Source: Selaginella moellendorffii (taxonomy: Eukaryota > Streptophyta > Lycopodiopsida > Selaginellales > Selaginellaceae). From it: a DNA stretch of 64,000 bases. Positions within the stretch are counted from its first letter, which is position 1; each line of letters starts with the position of its first letter. The notes beneath the pieces were generated by a model. It did no database searches and was not told the origin of the DNA. It worked only from the letters and a program-made list of their open reading frames with translations. The position numbers were made by a program, and so were the translations under genes. This document shows positions 48,272-59,269 of this stretch, piece by piece. The stretch lies in contig NW_003314280.1 in the NCBI RefSeq assembly GCF_000143415.4, positions 1,346,152-1,410,151 on the forward strand. The letters run 5' to 3'.

Positions 48272-49732
48272 GAATTCTCGAGTCTTCTCTCGAAAACACT
48301 GGGGGTCAATGACACACTCAGCATCCATAACATTCTACTCGCGACAAAAGTTGTTTTTGACAAATGGGTAGATGTGCTGAGGAGGTACCATGACGGGGAG
48401 TTGCCAAACTCAATGGGTGTGGAGGACGGTCGGAAGCCCAATGATTTGAAGCTCAACGCCTTGCGTTTCTCGCGGTCTCTAGACGACGACGACCTTCTGA
48501 CAGTGGCTAATGCTCTTCTACGTGGTGAGGTAGTCTTCAACAAGACCAAAATGACTCCCGGCCATATTGTGACATACGAGGACTTGTGCATGACTCTGAG
48601 AGCTCGTGCGCTATTGAAGGATTGGATCTTCGAGCAAGTGGCCGTGGAGAGGGTGAGCATCGACACCACGCAAGAGATGATGGAAGCGCTGGAGTTGTCA
48701 AATGAAGACATCGACGAGTACGTGAAGGGGGCCCCCAAGTTCATCGATCTGCTGCGGGATGCCACGAAAAGTAAAGCTGAGAAGTTGGATCAGTATCCAA
48801 ATTTCATTAAGATTGATGTCGACCGTCGGCTTCAGAAACAGCTCGACCCCGCAGCAGAGGCCTATCGAGAACCTTACCGGGTATACTTGAATTCGGATGA
48901 GGATCAAAGGTGGAGGAGCATCGTTTCCCACGGAGATGAGCAGGTCAAGAACATCTTTTGTGTGATGGACTTCACAAACGAGGAGATCACTCATGCAGAC
49001 GAAGTCAGCTCCATCATTGACTTGATGGTGGGACTTGCAGAGGTGGAATCTTCAGTCCACTATATGATCTACGACTCCGAATCCTATCACAAGTTCTGAA
49101 AGGCCTTGAACGAGGTGAAGGCTCGGTTGAAAGGCAAGGAGATGCGGGAGATCCATGGGATAATGGCTAAGAAGAAGATACCGACGAATGTCCACATCTT
49201 CACACTCGCCCTTGTTATTGGTCCTGCAACAGAGTGGGACTGGAGTGACTTCCCAGCTTCGTTCGACAAGGCCAATCGAATTGATCTGAGGGAGGTCAAT
49301 TTACCCGTGCCTGAGGAACTGAAGACGGCTATGGAGCTTTCCAATCCAAAGAAAGCTCCAGGTACAGCATGGGAAATGCTCAGCTGGGTCTTCAACGCAA
49401 TAGCGGGTGGGTCACCTGCTTCCGACTCCAAGGGCAAATGCGTTGTCGAGTACAACTGCGGCGGACTATTCTTTCGAGCCGCACTACTCAAGGGTGTCCC
49501 GTGTGTTGCTGTGACAAACTCCATTGAAGAGGTGACTTCAATGGAGCATATAATTACAGTTGCCAAAGAAAAACAGTATCTTCTCTGCGAACCTGGTGAG
49601 TACACACTTTAAGTTTAAATGTTATCTCACAAGCTCTGTATGCAGGAGCGTGGCCACCCCCAGATGCTGAAACGGCGTTAACAGCTAATGTTGAAGATAC
49701 CCATGTTGGGCCGAGCTCACAACCTGCACAAG

Positions 49733-49770
49733 GTAAGGTCACGTGAGGCCTCACGCCATTTTGATTATAG
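49733..49770 (+). other. 38 bp intron, mostly palindrome
   Basis: GTAAGG...TTATAG; the palindrome copy (49738-49759) makes up 22 of 38 bases. Confidence 0.6.
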
Positions 49771-49860
49771 ATCGTTGTGAATATTCAGACACGAGGACTG
49801 AAAAGCGCACTGGTGGCGCATCGAAGAAGGACAAACAGACAAGCAATAGGAAAAAAGGAG

Positions 49861-49909
49861 GTACAAATTATATTTGCAATGGCGTGTGGTCTCATGCCAT
49901 TCCTTGCAG
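49861..49909 (+). other. 49 bp intron built around the palindrome
   Basis: GTACAA...CTTGCAG; palindrome at 49879-49900, followed by TCCTTGCAG. Confidence 0.6.
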
Positions 49910-50053
49910 GAGAAACTTCTTCAAAGGCAAAACAAGCAAGCACCAGCCAAGCTCAAACTGACAATGGTCATAAAAAGCGAAAGCACGTTGGACAGTCGTC
50001 GAGATCAGAGGCGTTTGATTCGAAAAGGAAGAAGGGCAACGAAAAGATGATAG

Positions 50054-50100
50054 GTAATGCCTCGCGGTTATGGCGTGTGTGCTCATGCCATTCATTGCAG
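50054..50100 (+). other. 47 bp intron built around the palindrome
   Basis: GTAATG...ATTGCAG; palindrome at 50070-50091, followed by CATTGCAG. Confidence 0.6.
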
Positions 50101-52404
50101 ATCAAGGGCTGAGTGAAAGCAGGCAGTCACCACCTCATGACTCAGATTCCTATGGCGGACTCCCCTTCCCCAATCTCAATGGAGAGGTACAATGGATGAG
50201 GGATGCTTTTCAAGTCAGGGCCACGTTTTTCTCATCTTGTCGTCTTCGAAGGGTGCAAGAACGTGCAGAAACCATGTTAAGACAGTCGGGTGAGGATACG
50301 GTCCTAGGTCACGCACTAAAACAGGCTATGGATGTCTTGTATTTTGAGATGGAGACTCGGCCAGATGATTTTCCCAAGATGGTCCTGGAAGAACAAGCCA
50401 TCCAGCCTGAGCAGCCTATGGAAGAAATGCAGGAGGGGGATGAGGAGCCAGAGAAAGATAATGAGCAGGAAGAGCAGAAGGACGAAGAGGAGGACAAAGA
50501 AGAGGAGGACGAAGAGGACTTGAATGGTCCTCACAATGGTGACGATCACAATAACGACGACGACGATGATGACGACGATGGCCAGCCTGAGGTGGCCAAA
50601 GAGCAGCGGAGGAAGGTCATACAAGACAAACCATCAGGTAAATAATAGTACATCCATTCCTAACCTTTTACCATTTCTAACATTGTCCATGTAGGTCGCA
50701 GAGCAAATGGTAAGTAGAGATTATTCAGTTGAATTTACAAACTCTAGCCTTTAGTGTCGAGGAAGGATAGTGCCAAGCAAGGGTCGAAACGTATGTCCAA
50801 TCCTTCAGAATCAGCAGTGCGCCCAAGTGATATCGGTCCTAGTTCCTCAATAGCAGTTGATGGTAAATACAGTATAGTCTATTCAATGTGCTAATGAGTT
50901 TGTTTTTAGTAGCACGGGAGGATACCATCTCAATCGAAGGGAGATATTTGGACATGCATATGGATCCGCCAGTGGACTCTACTTGGCTGCAAGAGTCATC
51001 AGAGCTGGTGGAGGCTACTATCCATATCAACGCCAAGCAAGCTGACCACGCTCCACTTGATGCTGCCCATACCACTGAGTCAATCTTGTCCACGTATCCA
51101 ACTGACGGTGACCAGGCGCCATTGGACCCACATGAGGCCGCCCCAGCCGCCGAGCCGGTCGTATCCTCATTTCCAACGGACTCAACGTGTGCCCAATCGT
51201 CTGACTACGCGCCGTTGGAACCTCCCTACACCGCCCCTGCTGCCTGTTCGGTCATGTCCACTTTGCCAACGGAGGCACCAGCTGAAATGGCGTGTGATCA
51301 CACGCCATCGGAACCACCCCATGCCACTGTTGAGCCAGTTGTACCAGAGTCTACAGCTGAAATGGCATGTGCCCACACGCCATCGGATGCGATTGACCCC
51401 ACATTGCAGAGGAGAGTATTTCCGCCCTTCACGTTTCCTCGACCAAAACCTTCTCAACGACCATCGGGAGCAACATTCGCTAATATTGTAGATGCTAAAA
51501 TTGACTTGTACCATTTTTTATGCTGACGCATTTCATTTCAGAGTCACGGCGAAGGTACTGTATCGTTTTTGATCTGAACGGTGTCCTTTTCTCCCATGAG
51601 CGTGGCTCATCCTCGAATGTCATTGCACCCTCCAAAGCCTGCGGTCGCAAGTTGGTCAAAAGAGACAGATTCACATTAATCACACGGGAGAAACTGTGGG
51701 ATCTAATAATGACCATGCGACACTTAAAACAGAGGGCCGGGTTCAATTTGCAATTGGGAGTTTGGACATCCATGATGCGCCACAATGCATTAACGTTGCT
51801 ACAGATGATGCACGATCAGACGCGAGTAATATTACCATTTGACTTTCTCCTAACGCAGGAGGATTGCTTGACTATGGTCCATGTGAGGGGTAGCAAGCCC
51901 ATCTTCGTCAAGCCAGAGGCTGTAGTGATGAACCGGACTGCTAGCTCAAGTGAAATCCTCATCATCGATGACTCGCCTATTAAAACTGCAGCGAACACGC
52001 ACACATATGCAGTGCACCCCATCTCTTGCAATATGGAAACTAGGGAGAAGAAACCGTATGTTCTGGGGGACCTTGCAAAACGGCTTGGAGCGATGGTGAT
52101 AGAGAACCGGCCAGTCCAGGAGGTGGCTGCAGAAATCAACCAAATGGCAGATGGAACGGTATATCAGAAGCCATTTGATCGGACAGACACCAGTCATCAT
52201 TTATGGCATGTATATTGTCTAGCCAAGCACTATCCGCATCTCCATAATCTGCTCAACCGGATGGGTTCTTCGACCACTGAACATGAGCGTGGACGTATTA
52301 GAGAAGAGATGGCATTACTATTGGGTTTAAATCCTGATAGTGTGGAGAGTGATGAAATTCCAAGATTATTGTATAGGCGTTGGAGGCAAAAAATAACAGT
52401 CTGA

Positions 52405-52822
52405 GATGGCATGTATTTATTTAAAAATGTAACTTATTATGGCATGGGGTTCCATGCCATTGTATTAATATTAAAAGACAATTCTTTGAGAGGATTTGCA
52501 TTATACTAGAAGTGTTACAGTATGTTATTGGAAGTCTACGAAGTTGTTTTATTAATAAGGGGAAAGTAAAGATTGAATGGGGACTTGGGCTCCACCTAGA
52601 CCCGGAGCAACTGAGCCAATATTAAAAGGATGGAAAGAAATTGGACGACGATGACAAGGAGAAGAGAGAGGTGAAGCAGTGGCAGGGGGAGGAGAAGTGA
52701 TTGAGTAGACATTTCCTTGTTTAAAATAAAATGGCATGTGCCTCAATGCAATTGAATTTTGTTATATTTATATACTATATAAAGGTTTGGAAACCTTATT
52801 TTACAAGTGGGATAATGACAAT
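52405..52822. other. Right subterminal region of the DNA transposon
   Basis: No gene. Palindrome copies at 52439-52460 and 52731-52752, and a short inverted repeat (AAGTGGGA...TCCCACTT) running into the terminal repeat. Confidence 0.6.
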
Positions 52823-52846
52823 TCCCACTTTAACGAAATAGAGCTT
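52823..52846 (-). repeat. Right terminal inverted repeat
   Basis: 24 bp, exact reverse complement of 40301-40324, followed by TAAA. Confidence 0.95.
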
Positions 52847-52877
52847 TAAATGAATTGATCTTGAGTTCCTTAAGCAG

Positions 52878-53259
52878 GTTCGCGGGGCCATACGAGATTG
52901 AGGCACGAATTGGTAAAGTGGCTTACCAACTCCGACTTCCTCGAGAGATGGGGAAGATGCACCCAGTGTTCCACGTGAACTTACTCAAGCCGTACTTTGA
53001 GGATCCGCTTCGCAAGGACCAAGTGAGACCTTTACCTGAGGTTATCCAAAGGGAAGAGGAATACGAAGTCGAGGCCATCCTCAATGCGCGCAAGAGCAAG
53101 CGACAAGGACGCGAGGTGAGAGAGTTCCATGTGAAGTGGAAAGGATTTCCACACTGCGAAGCAACATGGGAACCGGAGGAGAACCTAGCGAATGCGCGAG
53201 ATCTAGTGGAGGAATTTCTGCAAGGCAGAACTCTATGTACTTATGCAAAGTTCAATTAA
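52878..53259 (+). pseudogene. pol: Chromovirus pol 3' part: integrase C-terminus and chromodomain
   Basis: Continues the integrase from 40275 across the split intron: GPYEIEARIGKVAYQL and MHPVFHVNLLKPYFED, the GPY/F module. A chromodomain follows (EYEVEAILNARKSK, FHVKWKGFPHCEATWEPEENL) with the aromatic Tyr, Trp and Trp positions that cage methyl-lysine. This places the element among chromoviruses, which target chromatin marks on integration. Ends at a stop at 53257-53259. Confidence 0.9.
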
Positions 53260-53662
53260 AAATATCAATTTGCAAAGTATAGCAAGTGGCATATGTCGGG
53301 ACCCGAAGGCGCGCCAAAGGTAAGCTAATTAGCATGGGTTGGATAGGTCGACCAGGCGTAGGGCACTACGCCCGACTCCCCACGGGGATGTCGAATCCGT
53401 AGACGTATTCTACGGAGGTTGGGTTCGAGTCCCAACCCCCTAGTAAAACAAGGCTGGGTTCAAGTCCCGACCCCATACTAGGGCGTGGTGAGGTGAGGGG
53501 TATAGGGACACCTATATTCCGTTGTCATGGGCTCTTGGCCGGGGAGGCTAACTTAGGCACACCGCTAAGTGGGGGGATGCCCCCGGAGACATGGTCAACA
53601 AGTCGTAGGATAAAACGAGACGTTCGATGTGGGCATCGAACTTCTTCTATGGGTGGTGGAGT
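53260..53662 (+). other. Chromovirus 3' untranslated region and polypurine tract
   Basis: Non-coding. Contains blocks shared in inverted form with the LARD-like interior (31201-31245 and 32400-32800) and ends in ATGGGTGGTGGAGT (53649-53662) directly before the LTR, the likely plus-strand primer. Confidence 0.75.
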
Positions 53663-54836
53663 TGTAAAGAACCAACTCGCCGAGGTGTCGTAGACTAAAG
53701 GAACCCCAAAAGCATGACCAAAATGACAAAGAGTTCATCGGATGGGACCAAGTCGAAGATCGAGTCCAAGACCGACTCTAGGACCGAGTTTGAGATAGAG
53801 TCCGAAATCGAGTCCAAGACCGACTTGGGGACCGAGTTCGAGTCCGAGTTCAAGACCGAGTTCGAGACGAAGTCCGAGATCCGAAATCGGGTCCGAGACC
53901 GAGTCCGAGGTCGAGTCCGAGGTTGGGTCCGAGATCGGGTCCGAGATCGAGTCCGAGATCGAGTCCGAGACCGAATCCGAAGTTGGATCCGAAATCGGGT
54001 CCGAGATCGAGCCAGAGACTAAGTCCAAATACTAATACGGGTCAAGGGGTGAAAGCCCAAAGCGTGCGTCTCTCCGAGGGGGGGGGGGGGGGGGGGCTGC
54101 AGGGGGTTCCAAAAGTATAGTAGGGATAGTGAGGTCTAGGATAGGAACCAGTCTTGAAGGAACTCTCCAGTGGTGCTTCCAAACTGACTTGAGGTTGAGA
54201 CTGGGGTCGAGGGGCCTTGAGTGGGAGTGAGCATGGGCTTGAGTGGTGCCGGAGGGGCCACCCAGGGAAGTGCTCAAGAGCAGCTCCCACTCCCGAAAGG
54301 GAAACCGACTGCGGTGCTCCCGGCTCATGTGGAGTGGTGCCCCACTTGAGTACCTTGTGGCTCATTGGTCCTCGCCCTTCCTAGGGGCTTGGGCCTTCCC
54401 TTCGGGATGGAAGTGGGGGGGTAGAGGTACCCAGACCGGGCCGTTAGGTCACGGTGTTTTGCCCCGACGTCCCGAAGCAAGTGCTGCACCCAAGACTTGG
54501 GATTTAGAGGGTCCCATGATCAAGCCTTGTGGTACCAAGGGGTGTTAGGAATCTGGAGGCTTGGTGTGCTTGGCTGCTTGTGCCTACGGGGAGTGTAGCT
54601 GAACCTTAAGTCCAGTCTAACCCGGGGAGGGGGATTGGGAGAGATTTGGGAATCCATAGATGGATGGCTAACACTCCGTTACTTGTGCAGTGAGTAGCTG
54701 AGGCCAAGTAGGACCAAGTAGGAGCTGGTACCATAGGTGGAGACCTTGGCGAGGGAACTTAGCACAAGCCAAGGCAGAGTTGGTCGGATAGACGAGGTAA
54801 ATTGGCAAATTGGAAAGGAAAAATTTGTGGCTTACA
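53663..54836 (+). repeat. Chromovirus 3' LTR
   Basis: 1,174 bp, highly similar to 27393-28526. Part of the length difference comes from a 19-base G run (54078-54096) beside the promoter-like block. Confidence 0.95.
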
Positions 54837-54841
54837 CTAAG

Positions 54842-54910
54842 GCCAAAGTTGTGGTGGTCGGATATACGAGGTAAACTAATAAATTGGAAAGGAAAAATTT
54901 ATGGCTTACA
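54842..54910. repeat. Old solo LTR, 3' part
   Basis: Continuation of the LTR interrupted at 27392. It ends AATTTATGGCTTACA, matching the chromovirus LTR end with substitutions. Confidence 0.85.
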
Positions 54911-56340
54911 AATGCGAGGATTGATAGCAAGAGTAAAAGGAGTTATACCACGTGTTATAAATGCTACCATGAACTGAGTTTGATTGTTCAATTGCAATTA
55001 CATGGCATAGAACAACTTCATCAACTGTTGCTCTAGAGTCAAAAGAGGAAGTTATTACTCTGCTATGAAAATAAATGAAAAGGAAAAAGAAAAAGAAAAG
55101 AAATTGTGAGAGGCAATTTTGATTATCCTTAGTGGAGATGAAAGGTAGTTTTAATTATCTTTAAAGAGTGTTTGGATTTAGGATTTTGGTTTAAATTTAG
55201 CTTTTGCATACTCTAGATCTCACTTTCATTATAACTTTTTTCTTCACCAATTTGAGTGTATGGAATATTAAAATGGAATAAAGAAATATGCATATCCAAA
55301 AATTTTAGTTATATATAGAAGTGAGTGGTCTAGATTGAAACCAATCTGACGGCTACTAAAATCCCATTATGCTAATATTAGTATATAGCATTGTAACACA
55401 CCTCACACTTATAAATTATAATATTATTAAAATAATTTAATTTTTTAATATAATAATAAGTCTATATAGTTTTATATTTATTAATTATTCTTTTTTAATT
55501 TTTAGTCAATTAGATAAGTTTTTTTAAAATTTGATAGTTTACACTATTTTTTAACCATTGTAACAGACTTTCACCCCAGGCAACTATATAATTTATAATT
55601 CTCATTTTTAGGATAAATATCACAATTTAACAAGTTTAAAAATTAACTAGAATAACTATGGTTTGCACTAGTGTTGTGAGTGAAGTATCTTCAAGAAGAA
55701 TATGTTAGATACTCAAATCTTTTAGATTTAATGGTTATTATTTTTAGTATATCTTTAGTATATTCTGAATTTCGTATAAATATCTCAAATTGTTTAACAA
55801 TTAACGATTGGAAAAAAAATGCATTCTTATTTATAAACATTTTCCCTTTATATTTGAATTTTTATTTTTAAGAGTACTAACTTACCAATAGAAACACAAT
55901 TTAGTGTTATCTCGAAAAGTTGTGTATACATAATAGTAATGGATAAAAGCTTTTGGATGGTCACCCGTGCTTTTTCCAGGCCACTCATCCCATGGCCATA
56001 AAGTGATTTAGTTGTGAAGAGTGAAATATTTCTCTTATAGAAAAAATTGCTTGCATTGTCATTCTTTCCTTTGTGGCAGAAGAGTTGCCAGTGATAATTG
56101 GGGACTACCTAGGTTTTTTCTTGTCAAAGAATCACACCCTCAAGTGCAGCAAAATATTCCGGGGCATGGGTGCTCTTCTGCCGGTACGCTCTTCGCAAAG
56201 GATTAGGGTTTACATTAGCTTCGTTTTCTCTAAGCAAAGTTTGGTAGCTGAGCTGAGCGGTATCATTGCAGGCTACATGTGCCAATTGCATATCCCGGCT
56301 GGCCGTTGTCGATAGTGACGCCCTGGTAAGGATAAGTTGG
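54911..56340. other. AT-rich, repeat-derived sequence
   Basis: 54950-55400 is a diverged copy of about 3190-3600. The remainder is AT-rich with short frames and no gene motif. Confidence 0.4.
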
Positions 56341-56359
56341 TTTTCGATCGATTTCATCA

Positions 56360-57100
56360 CAGTTGAGCAACGTTAAGTGGCCAGGTAGCTCCAGCAGCTG
56401 GATCGTCCTCGTCGACATTTAAGCCTTCCGATCTCGACTTTGAGCTTGAAATGGTATGACTTCTTTGATGAGAAGTTGCCGACATAGATTGCTCCTGCCG
56501 AACACAGTCTGCCTGATATTGTTGAGAGAAGCTTGCTGGAGAAGTCCCGAACTCGAACAAGGCTGTTCGAGTTCGCTTCGATCATCGTGCTTGTCTCCTC
56601 CTGACGCAATGGTTCGTGAGCAGCAATCTGGAGAAGAGATAGTTGGACGCAATCATTCACAAGTTACGCCAGTGCTCCCCGAAGGGAGGCAAGCCGACTG
56701 CTTGCCGCAAACTTGCAGCTCTCGTGCCACTTCCGGCTTGCTGGTGATGACCATCCTAATGTTGCCCAGGCTGAAGACCATGAGCTCCTTTGCATGGTAC
56801 CTCTTGGCGAGCTTGGCCAACTTTCGGTTTCAAGGATTCCTGTTATCCACCAATAGTTTTTCCAGGCATGCAGCTCCGGATAATCTCCTTGTCCGTCGTT
56901 ATAAAACCTGAACTCGAGACCATCTCCAAAACCTTTGCTTCTTCCTGAGCGTTTTCCTATGCACTGCCACCAGGAACAAGCCAAGGAGCCAGGACTGCCA
57001 GGACTGCCAAGACTGCTGCTTGAACGAATGACGAATGACGAAGCAGCAGTGACGAATGACGAATCTTCATGCATGATCGGTGCTTGGGCTGGCAAATGCT
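56360..57100 (-). pseudogene. Cytochrome P450 relic, CYP78-like (copy 2)
   Basis: Short minus-strand matches to the pseudogene at 18553-19700 (AAHEPLRQEETS, LVRVRDF, and nucleotide blocks around 'ctgatattgttgagagaagc'). More decayed, with no open frame over 100 codons of P450 type. It lies downstream of the intact ADH gene, as copy 1 lies downstream of the ADH pseudogene. Confidence 0.65.
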
Positions 57101-57387
57101 GGGGGAAGAAAGGCAGATTGAGGATCCACCAATCAAATCCAGAAACGAGAGCTCGAGTTTAGGAGTTTATCCCTTGAAAAACTATTGGCGGATAACAGGA
57201 ATCCTCGAAATGGTAAGTCTCTAAGGGACTTGTATTTAACGCCCACACGTACGTTAGCTTTCCGGCTGAAGAGAAAGGTGGCAAAGTTGCAATAATCTCT
57301 TATAAAGAACAATGTGGAAGAACACTGAACGATAAGTCCAATTTTGACAAAGCCGTGTTCTGATTTTTTCTTGCTTCCAGCTCGTTT

Positions 57388-59036
<1,649 letters not shown>

Positions 59037-59269
59037 TCAAGAGTAGATCTTACCTCGGCATTTGATGATCTTGTTCCTGGAGCTGGAAGAGATCCCTGCT
59101 CGAACAATCCTGTTTAGGAACACCATTTCCTCGTTTGGTACAGTCTTTGTCTTCAAGAATTTACTCTTTCTGGGAAATCTTGGCATATTCTAATCGTCTA
59201 AGAATGTTTTAACCTTGTATTATTTAACATAAATCTCATATGGATAAACCCTAATGTTTCTTCCTGGCT

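Larger units (their letters stand above)
46797..52404 (+). pseudogene. Transposon gene: ParB-like domain, acidic middle, FCP1/NIF-type HAD domain
   Basis: Predicted eleven-exon gene: 46797-46799, 47039-48217, 48272-49595, 49646-49732, 49771-49860, 49910-50053, 50101-50637, 50695-50709, 50755-50862, 50910-51487 and 51544-52404. Exon 1 would be only the ATG before GTAAGT. Exon 2 has a Lys-rich segment, then a ParB/Srx-like domain (VYTIDVSRIDIQ, NHRLVSDEWVEKLKQKM, FYAVSGQHSSLAMQEI, about 47710-47980). A helical middle is followed by an Asp/Glu tract (50430-50580) and a Pro/Thr-rich linker. The last exon has an FCP1-homology HAD domain: VFDLNGVLFSHE (51571) and LIIDDSP (51960). Frame is continuous across all splices, but TAG at 48212 and TGA at 49097 interrupt it, so either this copy is dead or the parts are separate genes. 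The whole product resembles nothing I can name. Confidence 0.55.
40527..52752. repeat. Dispersed 22 bp palindrome family (about 25 copies)
   Basis: Consensus half ATGGCRTGWGG followed by its complement CCWCAYGCCAT. Copies or close variants start at 40527, 40832, 40885, 42227, 42284, 44121, 44191, 44227, 44397, 44495, 45122, 45193, 46057, 46136, 46825, 46902, 46962, 48239, 49738, 49879, 50070, 51287, 51362, 52439 and 52731. The unmutated form is a perfect palindrome. Spacing is irregular, and copies occur in intergenic, intron and exon positions. Confidence 0.9.
40301..52846. mobile_element. 12.5 kb TIR DNA transposon with two gene units and dispersed palindromes
   Basis: Ends are perfect 24 bp inverted repeats: 40301-40324 (AAGCTCTATTTCGTTAAAGT plus GGGA) and 52823-52846. 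Flanking TAAA at 40297-40300 and 52847-52850 is the target duplication. The interior holds a minus-strand transposase-like gene (40906-44047), a plus-strand multi-exon gene (46797-52404) and a 2.7 kb non-coding centre rich in hairpins. About 25 copies of a 22 bp palindrome lie inside and were not noticed outside. The right end has an extra hairpin (AAGTGGGA...TCCCACTT, 52805-52830). The transposase frame is uninterrupted, but the second gene has two stops, so present activity is doubtful. The superfamily is not assigned. Confidence 0.88.
40276..52877 (+). other. Second pol intron, split by the DNA transposon
   Basis: Without the transposon and one TAAA copy, the pieces 40276-40300 and 52851-52877 form a 52 bp GT...AG intron (GTAAAG...TTAAGCAG). 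Removing it joins NRKLTQ to RFAGPYEIEARIGKVAYQL, the normal gypsy integrase C-terminal sequence. The transposon thus landed inside an intron. Confidence 0.7.
27393..54836 (+). mobile_element. Chromodomain Ty3/gypsy retrotransposon with two nested insertions
   Basis: Complete LTR-to-LTR element: 5' LTR 27393-28526, 3' LTR 53663-54836, both TGTAA...TTACA, flanked by perfect CTAAG duplications (27388-27392 and 54837-54841). The primer-binding site is at 28530-28542 (initiator Met tRNA type, one change from the usual TGGTATCAGAGCC). The polypurine tract is the GGGTGGTGGAG stretch before 53663. The internal region encodes gag-PR-RT-RH-IN-chromodomain in one frame, the chromovirus order. About 19.9 kb of its 27.4 kb is foreign: 29598-36958 and 40301-52846. 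Gag has an in-frame TAG and pol a one-base shift, so this copy is not autonomous. Confidence 0.95.

Noticed and set aside
50430-50580. Separate small acidic protein
   Set aside because: The frame joins its neighbours through phase-matched introns, so it is treated as an acidic tract of the larger gene.
40527-52752. CRISPR-like array suggested by repeated palindromes
   Set aside because: Spacing is irregular (tens to thousands of bases), the host is a plant, and no cas-type gene is present.
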